From: Candidatus Heimdallarchaeum endolithica
Lineage (GTDB): Archaea; Asgardarchaeota; Heimdallarchaeia; Heimdallarchaeales; Heimdallarchaeaceae
Reading direction: 5' to 3'
Assembly (NCBI GenBank): GCA_021513715.1
Contig: CP084167.1
Coordinates: 1,032,117 to 1,096,116 of the forward strand
DNA: 64,000 nt
This document shows positions 45,916 to 58,000 of this stretch, one piece after another (positions within the stretch are counted from its first letter, which is position 1; the number at the start of each line of letters is the position of its first letter). The position numbers were made by a program, and so were the translations under genes. The notes beneath the pieces are model-generated. The model did not search any database. It was given only the letters and a program-made list of their open reading frames with translations, and had not been told where the DNA came from.

Positions 45916-48504
45916 TTAACTAATCCATTTAATTTTTTTCAATCCTGACCTAAAACTTAATTTTTTCTGTCCGGATAATAAAAGATATTTATTATCCTCA
46001 CTAAGCAGATTTCTATTGTTAATTAATTCCAAAAAATCTTTCAACAGTCTTTCTTCAATGTTTGTTCCCGTATTTTTATCTAAATTTCTGTTTCTTGTTA
46101 GGAATTTAATTATAGTTTTAATAAAACTGTTTCTTGATTTTTGTTTTTTAAACAATTCATCAAAATATGTCTGTAAATAGATTTTTTCCTGAACATATAG
46201 TCTTTGATTTTTCAGAGCAAATTTTGTTGGTAGTGTTAATCTTAATGTAGACAGATTATCATTTTTTATTGAAATAAAACAAGGGATGTAACCCAATGCA
46301 ATTCTTTTTGTAGTTTCATAATTTTTTAGCGGAGATAGAGAAGAATCTATTGCATATCTCCTAGCTATTTGTTGTTCATCACTTACATCCATTATCATTT
46401 TTTCTCTAACACTAATTTTTATAGATTCTATAAGTTCCACTTTATTCTGATAATCTTTAACAAACCTCTTATTTTTTTCTTCATTTTTTTCTAGAATTCT
46501 CATCACTTCTTGTTGTTTCTTCAACAGTCCACGTAATTGATTTTCTTGTGATAGAATTTCTTCCTCAAATTCTTTAATTTTTTTTAATTGCTCAATTTGC
46601 AATTTAGAATAGCCAGTTTTCATTCTATTTAATCTATTAACCTCATTTTCAAATTGAACTAATTTCTCTCTTAATTCATTTCTTAAGTCATTATATGTGA
46701 TATTTCTTAATTGTATTCGAATTTGTTCGATGTTATTTTTTGCGTCTTTAATACGTAAGTTAGTTTTCTTTATTTCATTTTCAATTTCTTCTACTTTATT
46801 CTTTATCCTTTCTCTATTATTTCTATTTTGAGATATTGACTTTTTAAGTTTCGAAACTTCTGTATTAATTTTTTCTAATATTCGTTGATTTTGACTGATT
46901 ACATTTTTTAGAACTGCTACCTCTCTATTATAGTTCTCATACAATTTTTCAAATATTTCATCAGCTGTTTCAACAAACATTTGAAAATATGAAATAAGCC
47001 TTTCGCTTCCCACAATGTCTCCTTTTAGAATATCCCCAATGTCTTTTTTGACTAAACTATCCATTTTTTCAGCAGAATAGATTTTAGGTTCTATTAAACC
47101 GTCATATTCTTCAAAATTAACATATTCATATATTCTAATGAATGGTAAGAAATTTTCTAGATCTTGAACAAAATGTCTGAGAATTACATTTATTGTGATA
47201 TTCTTTTCAATAATATCAAGTTCTAATTCTCTTTCAAATTTTTCTAACGCAGGAAAATCATAAATTTCACTTATTTTTTCGCCAACTTTATCTAAATTCC
47301 TGACTTGTCTATAAGAAAACGACATTGTATTTGATTCAAATAGTTGCGATATTGATATTGGTATAATTTCTTTTTCTGAAAGATAAAATGCCATTGGAAT
47401 AAATAATGGTGCTATTTTCGAGTATTTTATTTTTTCATAATTAAGAGCTTGCATTGCCAATACTAAAGACTCATCAAGGCTCCATGTAGAAAATAATTTT
47501 TTTCCTTCGACTAATCCAAATGGAAAAGAAAATATTAGATATTCTGCATCAGGCAAAGGTTGATAGGTTTTCTTATTTTTTTGTTCTAATTTTGGTCTCG
47601 AAGGAAGAGGTTGAATTTTTTTACCTTCCCTTGGTTTGATAATATCTACAGATTCTAATTTTAGTTTATAATCTACAGAGATTTTTGCATTACCTTCTAG
47701 TTCGTAGCTATAAAAATTGTCATTTAAAGAAGGTTCGAAAAAAACACTTATATGCCCAGGATCAACAAAACCTATTTCTGGTGGAGTATAGGTAGGATCA
47801 ACAGGCACCCATTTCTTTCTAGTATATATCTCTGCCCATGCATGACCACCCCAATCATCCACAATCTTACCATCTACAAACTCAAAATTTCCTGAGAAGC
47901 CAGAAACTAATCTACAAGGAATGTTTACAGCTCTGCATAAAGCAGCAAAAAGATTTGCTTTTTCATAACAAACACCCGTTTTCAAAACATAAGTATCATA
48001 AGCAGTTCGTTTCTTCCCCCCATATATTTCTGCATAAAGTATATTTCTATTTACGTACTCAGCTATCCTTGTAATTGCTTCTTCTAAATTTTTACAATTT
48101 TGAGTTAACTTCTTTGATTCATTAATTAATTGTTCATTTTCAGATTCTACTTCAAACGATGGAATTAAATAATTGTTTATCTCTGGGAGATACTTCTGAA
48201 TAATTGGAAAAGGGATATTACTCATATCTTCTTTTTTAGCATTGGATATTATTTCAAGTTCTGCTTTGAAAATCACTGGATTATCTGTGAAGTTATATGA
48301 ATCGTAATGCACTTCTATTACTTGATCTTTATTTTCAATAGAAGAAGGTTCAGGTGAAATATCAATAAGTTTCACTCTTTGGTAACGAGAATTTCCCGGC
48401 AGATACAAAGATAATTCGATAGCATCTAAAGTACCCTCAAAACAATATATATAGAAACCAAAGCTTATTTTAAATTTAGCATACTCAGCGTTTAAAATGT
48501 CCAC
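45916..48504 (-). CDS. Transglutaminase-like protein with long coiled coil
   Basis: The 862-residue protein has an N-terminal region of unknown fold, then a transglutaminase-like domain at about 135-245 with the full triad: C179 (TGVCYEKANL), H221 (GGHAWAEIY) and D236 (VPVDPTY). It has no signal peptide. Residues about 525-700 form a long coiled coil (VAVLKNVISQNQRILEKIN, EVSKLKKSISQNRNNRERIK), followed by a basic C-terminal domain. Cytosolic transglutaminase-like folds act as proteases or peptide amidases. It is 34 bases downstream of the AAA+ gene on the same strand, so the two are probably one operon and may form a complex in which the ATPase unfolds or remodels substrates. Confidence 0.75.
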   Translation of the reverse strand: MDILNAEYAKFKISFGFYIYCFEGTLDAIELSLYLPGNSRYQRVKLIDISPEPSSIENKDQVIEVHYDSYNFTDNPVIFKAELEIISNAKKEDMSNIPFPIIQKYLPEINNYLIPSFEVESENEQLINESKKLTQNCKNLEEAITRIAEYVNRNILYAEIYGGKKRTAYDTYVLKTGVCYEKANLFAALCRAVNIPCRLVSGFSGNFEFVDGKIVDDWGGHAWAEIYTRKKWVPVDPTYTPPEIGFVDPGHISVFFEPSLNDNFYSYELEGNAKISVDYKLKLESVDIIKPREGKKIQPLPSRPKLEQKNKKTYQPLPDAEYLIFSFPFGLVEGKKLFSTWSLDESLVLAMQALNYEKIKYSKIAPLFIPMAFYLSEKEIIPISISQLFESNTMSFSYRQVRNLDKVGEKISEIYDFPALEKFERELELDIIEKNITINVILRHFVQDLENFLPFIRIYEYVNFEEYDGLIEPKIYSAEKMDSLVKKDIGDILKGDIVGSERLISYFQMFVETADEIFEKLYENYNREVAVLKNVISQNQRILEKINTEVSKLKKSISQNRNNRERIKNKVEEIENEIKKTNLRIKDAKNNIEQIRIQLRNITYNDLRNELREKLVQFENEVNRLNRMKTGYSKLQIEQLKKIKEFEEEILSQENQLRGLLKKQQEVMRILEKNEEKNKRFVKDYQNKVELIESIKISVREKMIMDVSDEQQIARRYAIDSSLSPLKNYETTKRIALGYIPCFISIKNDNLSTLRLTLPTKFALKNQRLYVQEKIYLQTYFDELFKKQKSRNSFIKTIIKFLTRNRNLDKNTGTNIEERLLKDFLELINNRNLLSEDNKYLLLSGQKKLSFRSGLKKIKWIS

Positions 48505-48538
48505 AAAATTTTGTTCGGAAATAGTATCAGCCCCTAAT

Positions 48539-51500
48539 TTATCCTTTTCCTTTTTTTATACGTATTTTTAATATTGATCCTACGTCTATTCTATGCTTTA
48601 TTCCATCTTTCTTAATAATAGGAGAAATATCTATGATATCTTCTTTATTAAAACTCCCTTTACGTACTTCCATCCTAACGTCATTGATTTGTTTTTCCAT
48701 TTCTCCTTTAACAATAATTATATCAACAAATAACAATGGCTGATTGTCTTGATAAAACATTTCATCCTCCAACTCGTATAATTCAATTAGTTTAGGATGA
48801 ACTGATATTGAAGCACTACGATTATTGTGATTTGCAACTACAACCTCAACGAACTCATTCTTCATTAATTTGTCTAATCCTCGAACGTCCAGAGTAGAAT
48901 CTCTCTTTGATATTATATTTTCAGTTACTTTAGGTGGTATTCTGGAAGCTATTGTACGTTCTCTCTTTTGTGTTGAAGAGCTAGAAGTTGGAAATTGTCC
49001 ATATAATCCAAGTTTTTCAGCAATTTTTTTGTTTTTTATAATATCCTTATAAAATGGATTTTCCTCTACAAAATTAGTACGACTGTCAGAATAGATGTAT
49101 CGTTCTAGACTTTCTTTAAATTCATTACTACTCGAATGTGGAATTACATGAATAATATCAAACTTGGAAATTTTATAATTAATATTAGCTCCTGAATTTT
49201 TATTTTCTCTGTATAGTACTATTGCTTGACGTAGTAAAGCTTCCAAACTGTTTTTTATATCACGAGGTGTTTGACGACCACATGACATTTGACCAAGATG
49301 AAGGCATACATCATCTAAATTATTTTTTATGTCCTCATCATAAAGAATAGAATAAAATTTGTTTTTTAAATGCTTTTCTATATTGCTTTTCCATATTGTA
49401 GCATATACATCTTTTGTTTCTGGTGGAAGAATTTTTATTATGTCCGAGGATCTAGATTTTATAGCTTTATTCATCTGACTTGGAATAAGATTAGTCAAAA
49501 AAATCAATCTAACATGTTCCTCCAGTCTAGATAATGAAGAAGTGCGTTCTTTTAAGACATTAATAATTTGTTTATTTTGAATATAGTGACTATCACTTAG
49601 AAAAATATCTGCCTCATCAAAAACAGCAAAACAAGGTGAAGATGATAATATAGTATCAATCGCTTCATGCATATCTTCTGGTGTAATAATTTCTTTCAAA
49701 TTAAATACAAGCACATTTAGTTCTTTTTTATAGAAGTTCTTTAAGGCAGATATCAGCATTGTTTTTCCACAACCAGGAGGACCAAATAATATTATTATTG
49801 GTATATGATCCATAAATTGTTGTTGCTCTGATAATGTAAGCATAGATTGGCCATGACAATATAAAATTACCTTTGGTTCATCTAAACCCTTAATATCTTT
49901 AAAAGTTGCTTTAGTTATTACCGTTGATTCCTTTCTTTCTTCCAAAAATCCTTTGAAAAAGTTTTCTCTCTCACTTTTGCCCATGCTATCAACATTTGTA
50001 TATTTAAAAAGTGAATATTTTTCTCGATTTTCTTTGTTATCAAAAAAATTTATGAATTCTTCTTCTCTATATCGTGCCTTATGAAATACACCTGTTCTAT
50101 ATCGTTCATAAATTTCCATCTTTACATTTGAACCTCTGAGCTCTTGAAATATTGAGCGCTCATTTTTTATTTGTTCAATTATTAGATTATTCAATTCATC
50201 TTTTTTATTCAACATGTTATTGTTATATGGCTCAAAATTTATATTAAATAATGCAGCTCTAATGTTTCGTGGTGCAATCTTTTTTCGCATTGCTTCTTGC
50301 GCAAATTTTTCTAAATCAAGATTAGCAATTACTTCTTCTCTAATTCCCAATTCATTACGTAGAATAACTTCAATAATATGTTGGTACTCCCATATATTAT
50401 AAGGTAATCCAACGAAAATACTTCTATCAATTCGCTGAAATATTCTTCTATCCATTTTGTCTGGATGGTTTGTACAAAATACTATCAATAGCTTATTATT
50501 AGAATGTGTTTCACCTTCAAGTTCTGATAGAAGCGTATTTAATACTTCTTCTCTAGCAACTGTACCACCGTCTTCGTGTGATGAAGAAGGAGGATGTGAT
50601 ATTGTATCAATATCATCAAATATTAATGCACAACCTTTACTATTTTCCATATTTGCGGCTAATCTTGCCCTCTCAAAATAGGTAGCCAAATTAGCAGCAC
50701 TAGAACCCACATATCTTTCCATTATGTCACTTGGTCTTTCAATGTGAATTACATTCAATCCTAAAGCATCACATAATCTAACTGCCATAACTGTTTTTCC
50801 TGTTCCCGGAGGACCATAGAGTAGAACTTTATAACCACGTCTATTAATATCGGACATAGCTTTTTTATATGAATCAAGTATTATATATTTTAATTTCTCA
50901 TTTCCTCCGATTTCAGAAAATGTATATTTAGGCTTAGGAGGTTCAGGATTTTGAAGGAACTTCATGTTATAAGATACAGAAATTTGATGAAAAAATTGTA
51001 AGTCCTGTTCAGGAAATTCATGTATTGACTGGATATGTGTAATAATATTATTGAAAACAAGCCTTTTTTTTGGAGAATTTTCTAGTTCAGACTCTATTAT
51101 TGAAAATGAATCAATAACATTTCTTTTAGAAACTAGATCAGCTAATATTTCGACATCATCAGGAGAAATAGAAGAAATAGAATGTGTTTGAAATTTCTTT
51201 TGTATTAATTCTTTAATTCGTTCTTTTTTTAAAGGTGGAACATAAATTAAATTAAACATCTTTGCTATTCTTGAATGACCAGCATGTCTCACAAGGTCTT
51301 GATAGTATAATTCTGAACAATATATTATTGTATAAGATCCTGTATTATCAATGCTTAAATTTTCCAATTCATTAATCAATGAATAAAATCGCTCCTTCAA
51401 TTGTTCAAATAAATTATTTCCCCCTCTTTGGTTAACAGCTAAAGGACGTTCTAGCCCATCTACTCTTATGATGTAAGGTTTACTCTTTAACTTTTTGTAT

Positions 51501-51823
51501 AAATTAATAAAACTAATTCTCTGTCCAGAAGTAAAACTAGCTTGATTTTCATATAAATTTATAAATTGAGAATAAGGTGATGTAACCGTTAATTTCTTAT
51601 AAAAGCATTTAGCTAAATCCTTAACAGATGAAATTGAAGGACCAAAGAAGAATACTCCATTTTTGATTTTTGAATTTGTTTTAATATCTTCTGCTCTTGC
51701 ATTTACAATATCTTCCAACAATTTTTCAAACAAATAATCCCAAACTTCTTTAGGATAATATTCTTTTATCTCAGAACATAAATCCCTTTCTCCAACTAGT
51801 AGGTCTCTACTCATATATAGCAC
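48539..51823 (-). CDS. Tandem AAA+ ATPase (CDC48-like) with degenerate third module
   Basis: The 1,094-residue protein has two complete AAA+ modules: Walker A LLYGPPGTGKT at about 334-344 with Walker B ALIFDDIDTI, and Walker A FGPPGCGKT at about 679-687 with Walker B FAVFDEADIF. Arginine-finger-like RIFQRIDR follows in the first. A third, N-terminal module looks degenerate: GVFFFGPSISSVKDL at about 56-70 has lost the GKT. The C-terminal ~150 residues include a small beta-rich domain (VEVVVANHNNRSASISVHP). CDC48-type enzymes unfold proteins as hexamers. The domain order is unusual for CDC48, which has its N domain first. The gene is in an operon with a transglutaminase/coiled-coil protein and divergent from a giant surface protein. 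Confidence 0.8.
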   Translation of the reverse strand: MLYMSRDLLVGERDLCSEIKEYYPKEVWDYLFEKLLEDIVNARAEDIKTNSKIKNGVFFFGPSISSVKDLAKCFYKKLTVTSPYSQFINLYENQASFTSGQRISFINLYKKLKSKPYIIRVDGLERPLAVNQRGGNNLFEQLKERFYSLINELENLSIDNTGSYTIIYCSELYYQDLVRHAGHSRIAKMFNLIYVPPLKKERIKELIQKKFQTHSISSISPDDVEILADLVSKRNVIDSFSIIESELENSPKKRLVFNNIITHIQSIHEFPEQDLQFFHQISVSYNMKFLQNPEPPKPKYTFSEIGGNEKLKYIILDSYKKAMSDINRRGYKVLLYGPPGTGKTVMAVRLCDALGLNVIHIERPSDIMERYVGSSAANLATYFERARLAANMENSKGCALIFDDIDTISHPPSSSHEDGGTVAREEVLNTLLSELEGETHSNNKLLIVFCTNHPDKMDRRIFQRIDRSIFVGLPYNIWEYQHIIEVILRNELGIREEVIANLDLEKFAQEAMRKKIAPRNIRAALFNINFEPYNNNMLNKKDELNNLIIEQIKNERSIFQELRGSNVKMEIYERYRTGVFHKARYREEEFINFFDNKENREKYSLFKYTNVDSMGKSERENFFKGFLEERKESTVITKATFKDIKGLDEPKVILYCHGQSMLTLSEQQQFMDHIPIIILFGPPGCGKTMLISALKNFYKKELNVLVFNLKEIITPEDMHEAIDTILSSSPCFAVFDEADIFLSDSHYIQNKQIINVLKERTSSLSRLEEHVRLIFLTNLIPSQMNKAIKSRSSDIIKILPPETKDVYATIWKSNIEKHLKNKFYSILYDEDIKNNLDDVCLHLGQMSCGRQTPRDIKNSLEALLRQAIVLYRENKNSGANINYKISKFDIIHVIPHSSSNEFKESLERYIYSDSRTNFVEENPFYKDIIKNKKIAEKLGLYGQFPTSSSSTQKRERTIASRIPPKVTENIISKRDSTLDVRGLDKLMKNEFVEVVVANHNNRSASISVHPKLIELYELEDEMFYQDNQPLLFVDIIIVKGEMEKQINDVRMEVRKGSFNKEDIIDISPIIKKDGIKHRIDVGSILKIRIKKGKG

Positions 51824-52019
51824 CGATATTTATGTAAAAGAACTATATATATTCTCTTAAAAACTTTATTGTAGAAAAAATAGCGAGAGCTCTTTATGTT
51901 TATCTTGTGCTTAAATTGAAAAAACTACCAGATAAAAATTTTAGTATTTTTAGTTAACAAAATTTTTAATTAATGAAAGTTATCTACTAAAACACCTAAA
52001 TGGTTTATAAAAAATAGGG
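51824..52019. promoter_or_regulatory. Divergent intergenic region, AAA+ operon and giant surface gene
   Basis: These 196 AT-rich bases must hold promoters for both sides. TTTATAAAAA at 52004-52013 is TATA-like, but a start about 25 bases on would fall inside the giant gene's coding region if that begins at 52020, so it may not be the real one. No operator is clear. Confidence 0.35.
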
Positions 52020-55000
52020 GTGGTCAATATTAAAAGAGAAAAGATATTTAGTTATTTGATAATTTTATTGTTCTTATTAAATCCATTCTCAACAGTTTTA
52101 ATAAAGGATATTGAAAACAAAGATACTAAAAATAACGAAATAACTGACATCAAACCAGAGCATATAAATTCAAATATAAAAAACATAAGTAATAATCCTA
52201 AATCAGAAAATAAGAAAACTAAAATTAAAAATGATTATAATAAAAGTTCAAAAATTGAAGAAAAAAATACTAAAAAATTATCGGTGGAACTAAAAAAATA
52301 CTCTAATGGATCTTACGTATCAGGAACAATTGAGCTCTATTTTACTTGTTCAGGCGTACCTAAAGCACAATCTATGACTCTATTGATAAATAATCAATTT
52401 AAAATGTGGGTATTGGGTTCAATAGGTATCTATATCTGGAATACAAAAACAATTGACGATGGAAAATATTACTTAAAATTAATTGTACATACAGAAAACA
52501 AAGACTACGCATTCTTTTGGTATATCTACGTTAGTAACAATATAACAGAAGAAAAAGTTTCTAATGAAAATGTAACTACCACTAAAAGTGATATAAAATC
52601 AGCTTTTCTCTTTATCCCCCCAATTTCAAGTAATACAATGCAATACATAAGTTCCAATATTGACATCACAATTAAAAATCCAGCTAATGATTCAACAGTA
52701 GGTGGAGATGTAACAATTGATGCCAATGCTAGTTCTAGCGTTGGAACAATAAGTGAAATGAGAATTTATATTGATGAAGAATTAAAGAAGAGCGTATTTG
52801 ATATTGACAGCATAACTTATTTATGGAGTAGCTATTCAAACCCTGATGGAAATTATAATATTACAATTTATGCTAAGGATTCTGATGGAGGAGAAAGCAC
52901 AAAAACAATTTTTGTTCAAACAAACAACCACCCCGATATTAGTTTTATTTCACCAAGTAATAATGAAACAATAATCAAAGGAATTTATTTAATTCAAGGA
53001 GAAGCAGTTTGTGAAGACACAATAAGTTGGTTTGCATTGAGAGTTGACAGTCTAACAGTTTATAACAGCTCTTCAAGTTCTATTTCGTATAACCTAGATA
53101 CTGTTTCTTACTTTGATGGGAGACACACTTTAGAATTAATATGTAAGACAATTCATTCAATAGAAACAAACTTAAAATATATAGTAATAATTGATAATAC
53201 AAAACCAGTTTTGTTTACTGATTATCCTACAAATAATACAGATATATATGGAACAATAACCCTAACAACTTCTGCATTTGATGTTCATTTTTCAAAAATT
53301 CAAATTATTATAAATGGAACAACAGTTTATTCTAATGGAAATGGAAGTTTTACCTGGAAAACAATCAATTATGAAGATGCTTACTACAATGTTACAACAA
53401 TAGCTAGTGACACAGTAGGTAACTCGCAAAAAGAATACTATCTTTACAAAATTGATAATGTGCCTAATTTTCATGTTAAACCAGAAAAAATAGTCATTGA
53501 AGGAAGTCAAAATTTCAATATAACAATAAATTGTGCAAATGAATTGAAATTTATCAGTTTATATTTTAATGGACTTTTATATTATCAGACTACTAGTTAT
53601 AATTTTAGTTATTTATTAGATTCTCTTGACTTTTTAGATGGAAATCTTACTGTATTAGTGAAAGCTATAGACACTGAAAATGTTGAATATTACTACTATA
53701 CTTGGGTTATAGTTGATAACGATCCAGAAATCACAATTGATAATGATATAAATAATACTTATGTTCATGGGATACTTTCTTTGAATTGTTTTTCCTCTAG
53801 TAATCATGTTACTAACATATCTGCAATCCTGGACAATACAGAAATTGCTTTTAATGATTCAAATTACCTTTCAATTAGCATTGATACAAAAACATTGGCA
53901 ACCACAAACCATAATCTTACAATAGTAATAAACGGCTTATACGGCCAAAATTCTACATACATTAATTTTTATGTCAATAATAATCCAACAATTGATAGTT
54001 TTATTCCTCTGACGGGAACAAAGGTATTTAATGAAGTTAGTATAGAAGCATCAATAACCTTTGAGAACAATCCTGGTATAATAATATTTTATATTAATGG
54101 AACAGTCGTTTATTCAATATCTGGAAGCAGTTCTGCGACCTACACATGGAACACTGAAAGTTATACCGATGGAACATACAATATTTCTGTTTATTGTAAA
54201 GATGAATTTGGATTTTCTAATTTTACTTCAAACTTAATTTATTTAGAAAATACACCTGAAATATCGTTTCTTGACTGTACACCTGCAAATTCTACAGAAA
54301 TCCATGCGACAGTTTTTGTTGCAGGTTATGTGACCTCGATTTTCGATATAGATTATGTTCAACTTTGGTTTAATAATTCCTTAATAAATTCTACAAATTC
54401 AAAAAACTTCAATTTTAGTATTAATACTCTAAATTATAAAGATGGACAAAAGAATCTTACTATTATTGTAAAAACATTAAACTCTACAACAAACTATGTT
54501 TATATGCAATATTATATAAACAATGTACCAGAAATATTTCTTGATTCATTTAATGATGGAAGCAAAGTAGGGGGTAATTTTCTACTAAAATTACATGTTG
54601 AATCTTTCTTTTCAGATCTTATACTTTCATTATATATCAATAACGAATTAAGGGAACAAATATCAAATTATCAGATTACTTATAATTGGAATACAGAGGA
54701 GCTTTCAGATGGCAACGCAAATATCACCATTTATGCAGAGTGTACTGGAGGAAATAACATTTCAATTGCAATTGTTGAAATTGATAATATACCAGATATC
54801 GAAATCATAAGTCCAGTTTCATTTAATGAGAAATTTATTGACAATGTTCTTTTTGATTTCATTGGGTCAGGATATTTTAATATTTCAAATGTATCATTAT
54901 TTTTTGATAATAATTTAATACATTCAGTTACTGACACACAATATTTTACATATAACTTAGACACAACAAAATATGCCGACAATAGCTATCCTATTACTAT

Positions 55001-58000
55001 TTATATCCAAGATACGCAAAATCATGAAAATTATTATTACTACACAATGACTATAAATAATTACCCAAATATTAACTTAAGCCCTACTACAACAATAAAC
55101 GGTAGTCATGTAGCTGGTTTAATGGATATAAACGGTACAATTGACACGCAAAGATCATTAAAAAACACAACAATATACATAGATAATATAGTTCAAGCGA
55201 CATATACTGGAACATCTTTTAGTTTTGAGTGGAACACACTTTTGTTTGAAGATAATAAGCATATCATTACAATAAAATCCTATGATTCAGAAGGCTATAA
55301 TAATCAAACAACACTTGTATATGTTGTTGATAACTTACCTTCTATATGGATTACTAGTCCAGCAAACAATAGCATGATAACAAATACTGAAAAGATAAAT
55401 ATTACAGTAGATTCATTTCCAATTTTAGATTCCATAAAAGTATATCTCAATTCTACCTTAATTGAAACAATTTCATCAAATAGTAGTGGAATTACATACT
55501 TTTCTGTTTCATTAGATTCAACTCTATTTGCAGATGGTTATTATATTTTAAAAGTTGAGGCAATTACTCAAATCACTACTACAAATAGCACAAAAATACA
55601 AATTAATATCGACAACTTTCCTAATATAAATATTATTTCACCAGTAGAAAATGAAGAAGTTTATGACTTGTATCCAATAAACGTTCAAATTTCAGGCCCT
55701 CCCATCAAAAATAGTACTATAGCAATTGATGGTAAAATTGTAAGCATATTTTATCAAACAACAGGTTATATTTATTATTGGAACACTTCATTATACGCCG
55801 ATGGTTATCACGAAATAATAGTTACTACGATTTCAGAATTTGATTTTATTAGCAGTGAAAATGTAAATGTATTTTCAAATAATGTTCCTAATCTAATTCT
55901 TTCTTCTTCATTTCCAGAAGAGGAACAAGTCTATGCGGGAACGATTGAACTTGAATGTGATGCATATTCTACCACTAGTATTACTAATTTTAGCTTGTAC
56001 ATTGATAATATACTAGTTAATTCGACAAATACTAATAGATTAACTTATTCTTGGAATACTTTATCTTATTCTAACGAATATCACACTATTTATTACCATA
56101 TAGTTAACTCAAAAAGTTTTAGTAACCAAACTTCAAAAAGAATACGCATTGCCAATAATCCCCAATTCCACACTTACTCACCCTCAAACAATACAATGGT
56201 TTATGGTACTATTTTCCTAAATACCACAATAACTTGTGGTAATGCTTATTCTTACTCACAAATTTATATTGATACAAATTTACTTACTACAACTTCAAAT
56301 AGTTCTATTTATTATCCTATTAACACATGGAACTATGATGATGGTTTCCATAAGATAAAAATTATTGCATATGATTCACTAGACAACTCCAATTCTACTT
56401 TATTCCAGCTTACTTTTTCAAATGTGGCTAATATCACAACTAGTCTTACTGATGAAGAAATAATTTATAATGATTATTTACTCAACATTTCGATTGATAG
56501 TAATCCAGAGATATCATCATTAAAGGTTTACCTAAATGAAACAGTCATCTATTCTGGAACTTCAAAATCAATTTCATTACCCATTGATACATTTTCATGG
56601 TCTGAGGGCAAATATAATTTTACTGTACTTGTTTTAAATGAATTTGGACAAAATTTCACAGATAAAAGATGGATATACATTAAGAATTATCCTGAACTGC
56701 AATCTATTAATATTGTGTCAAACCAGAAATTTAATGAGAATTATACTATTACTTTTGACGTATTTTCTGCACAAGGAATACAAGTGTCTGAACTTTATAT
56801 CAATGGTTCATTAAAATATTCAAATTCAGGAACTTCTAATTCCTTTATTTGGCAAACGAGAAATTATGAGGATGGGATATATAATATTACGATTTGCATC
56901 AAAGATATAGAAAATGATCAAACAATATATCAGTATATAGTAAAAGTAATTAATCACCCCCACATTATTTTCAATCAAAAACTTCCCCTAAACAATTCTA
57001 TTGTTACAGAAACAATCGTTTTTGATATTTCAATCGATGCATATCCCTATATTGATCAAGCTGCTATTTATATAAATGGAACAATAAGAACTCTAACTAA
57101 TTCAGACCAATTTATATATAAATGGAATACAAAATTAGTTCAAGATAATTTATATAATGTAACAATATTTGTTGAAGATGCCAGCGGAGATAGAAAAATT
57201 TTAACTTACTTTTACACTGTAGATAACATTCCACAATTAGATTGTGAAGTTCCTCCAGAAGGATTATTGCTCGAACCTGTTTATCTAAATGTAACCGGGA
57301 GTGGAGGAAATAATATTTCCAAAATTGAAGTTTATGAAAATGATATTTTAGTTGGCGTTGCATATTCCAACGAATATAGCTACCTATTTAATACCCTAGT
57401 CAAAAATGATGGCTTTTACACAATTTTGTTCAAGATCATTGATGAAATGGGGAATACTAACTCTTCTGCTTTTTCTTACTTAGTTGATAATTTAGCTTCT
57501 ATCAACATTTCACCTGATATTACAACAGAAATTTTTGGAAATCTTACTTTATCAATAACAATCGAGTCACAGAGAGAATTTAATTCAGAGATTTATATTA
57601 ATGGAACAGTCATTTATAGTAATAATTCTTCAAGTTATGAATATCTATGGGAAACTTTTGATTATGAGGATGGTTTATATAATATTACAGTTTTAGTAAT
57701 TGACATTAAATCATTTAAAAATTCTACAACACAATTCTACAGAGTCAATAACAATCCGGATATACAATTTATTAATATTACAAATAACGCTGTAGTATTT
57801 GACACAATTACAATCGAAGTAAATACCTCATCGTACTATAGTATTACCTCAAATAAACTATTAATAAACAGTAGTGAAGTATTTCAAACAAATAATAGCA
57901 ACTTCGAATATGACTTAAACACTCTTGATTATGAAGAGGGTGTTATTATAGTACAAGTTATTTCAACGAACAACCAATCTAGAGTTTCTTCCTCAGAAAT

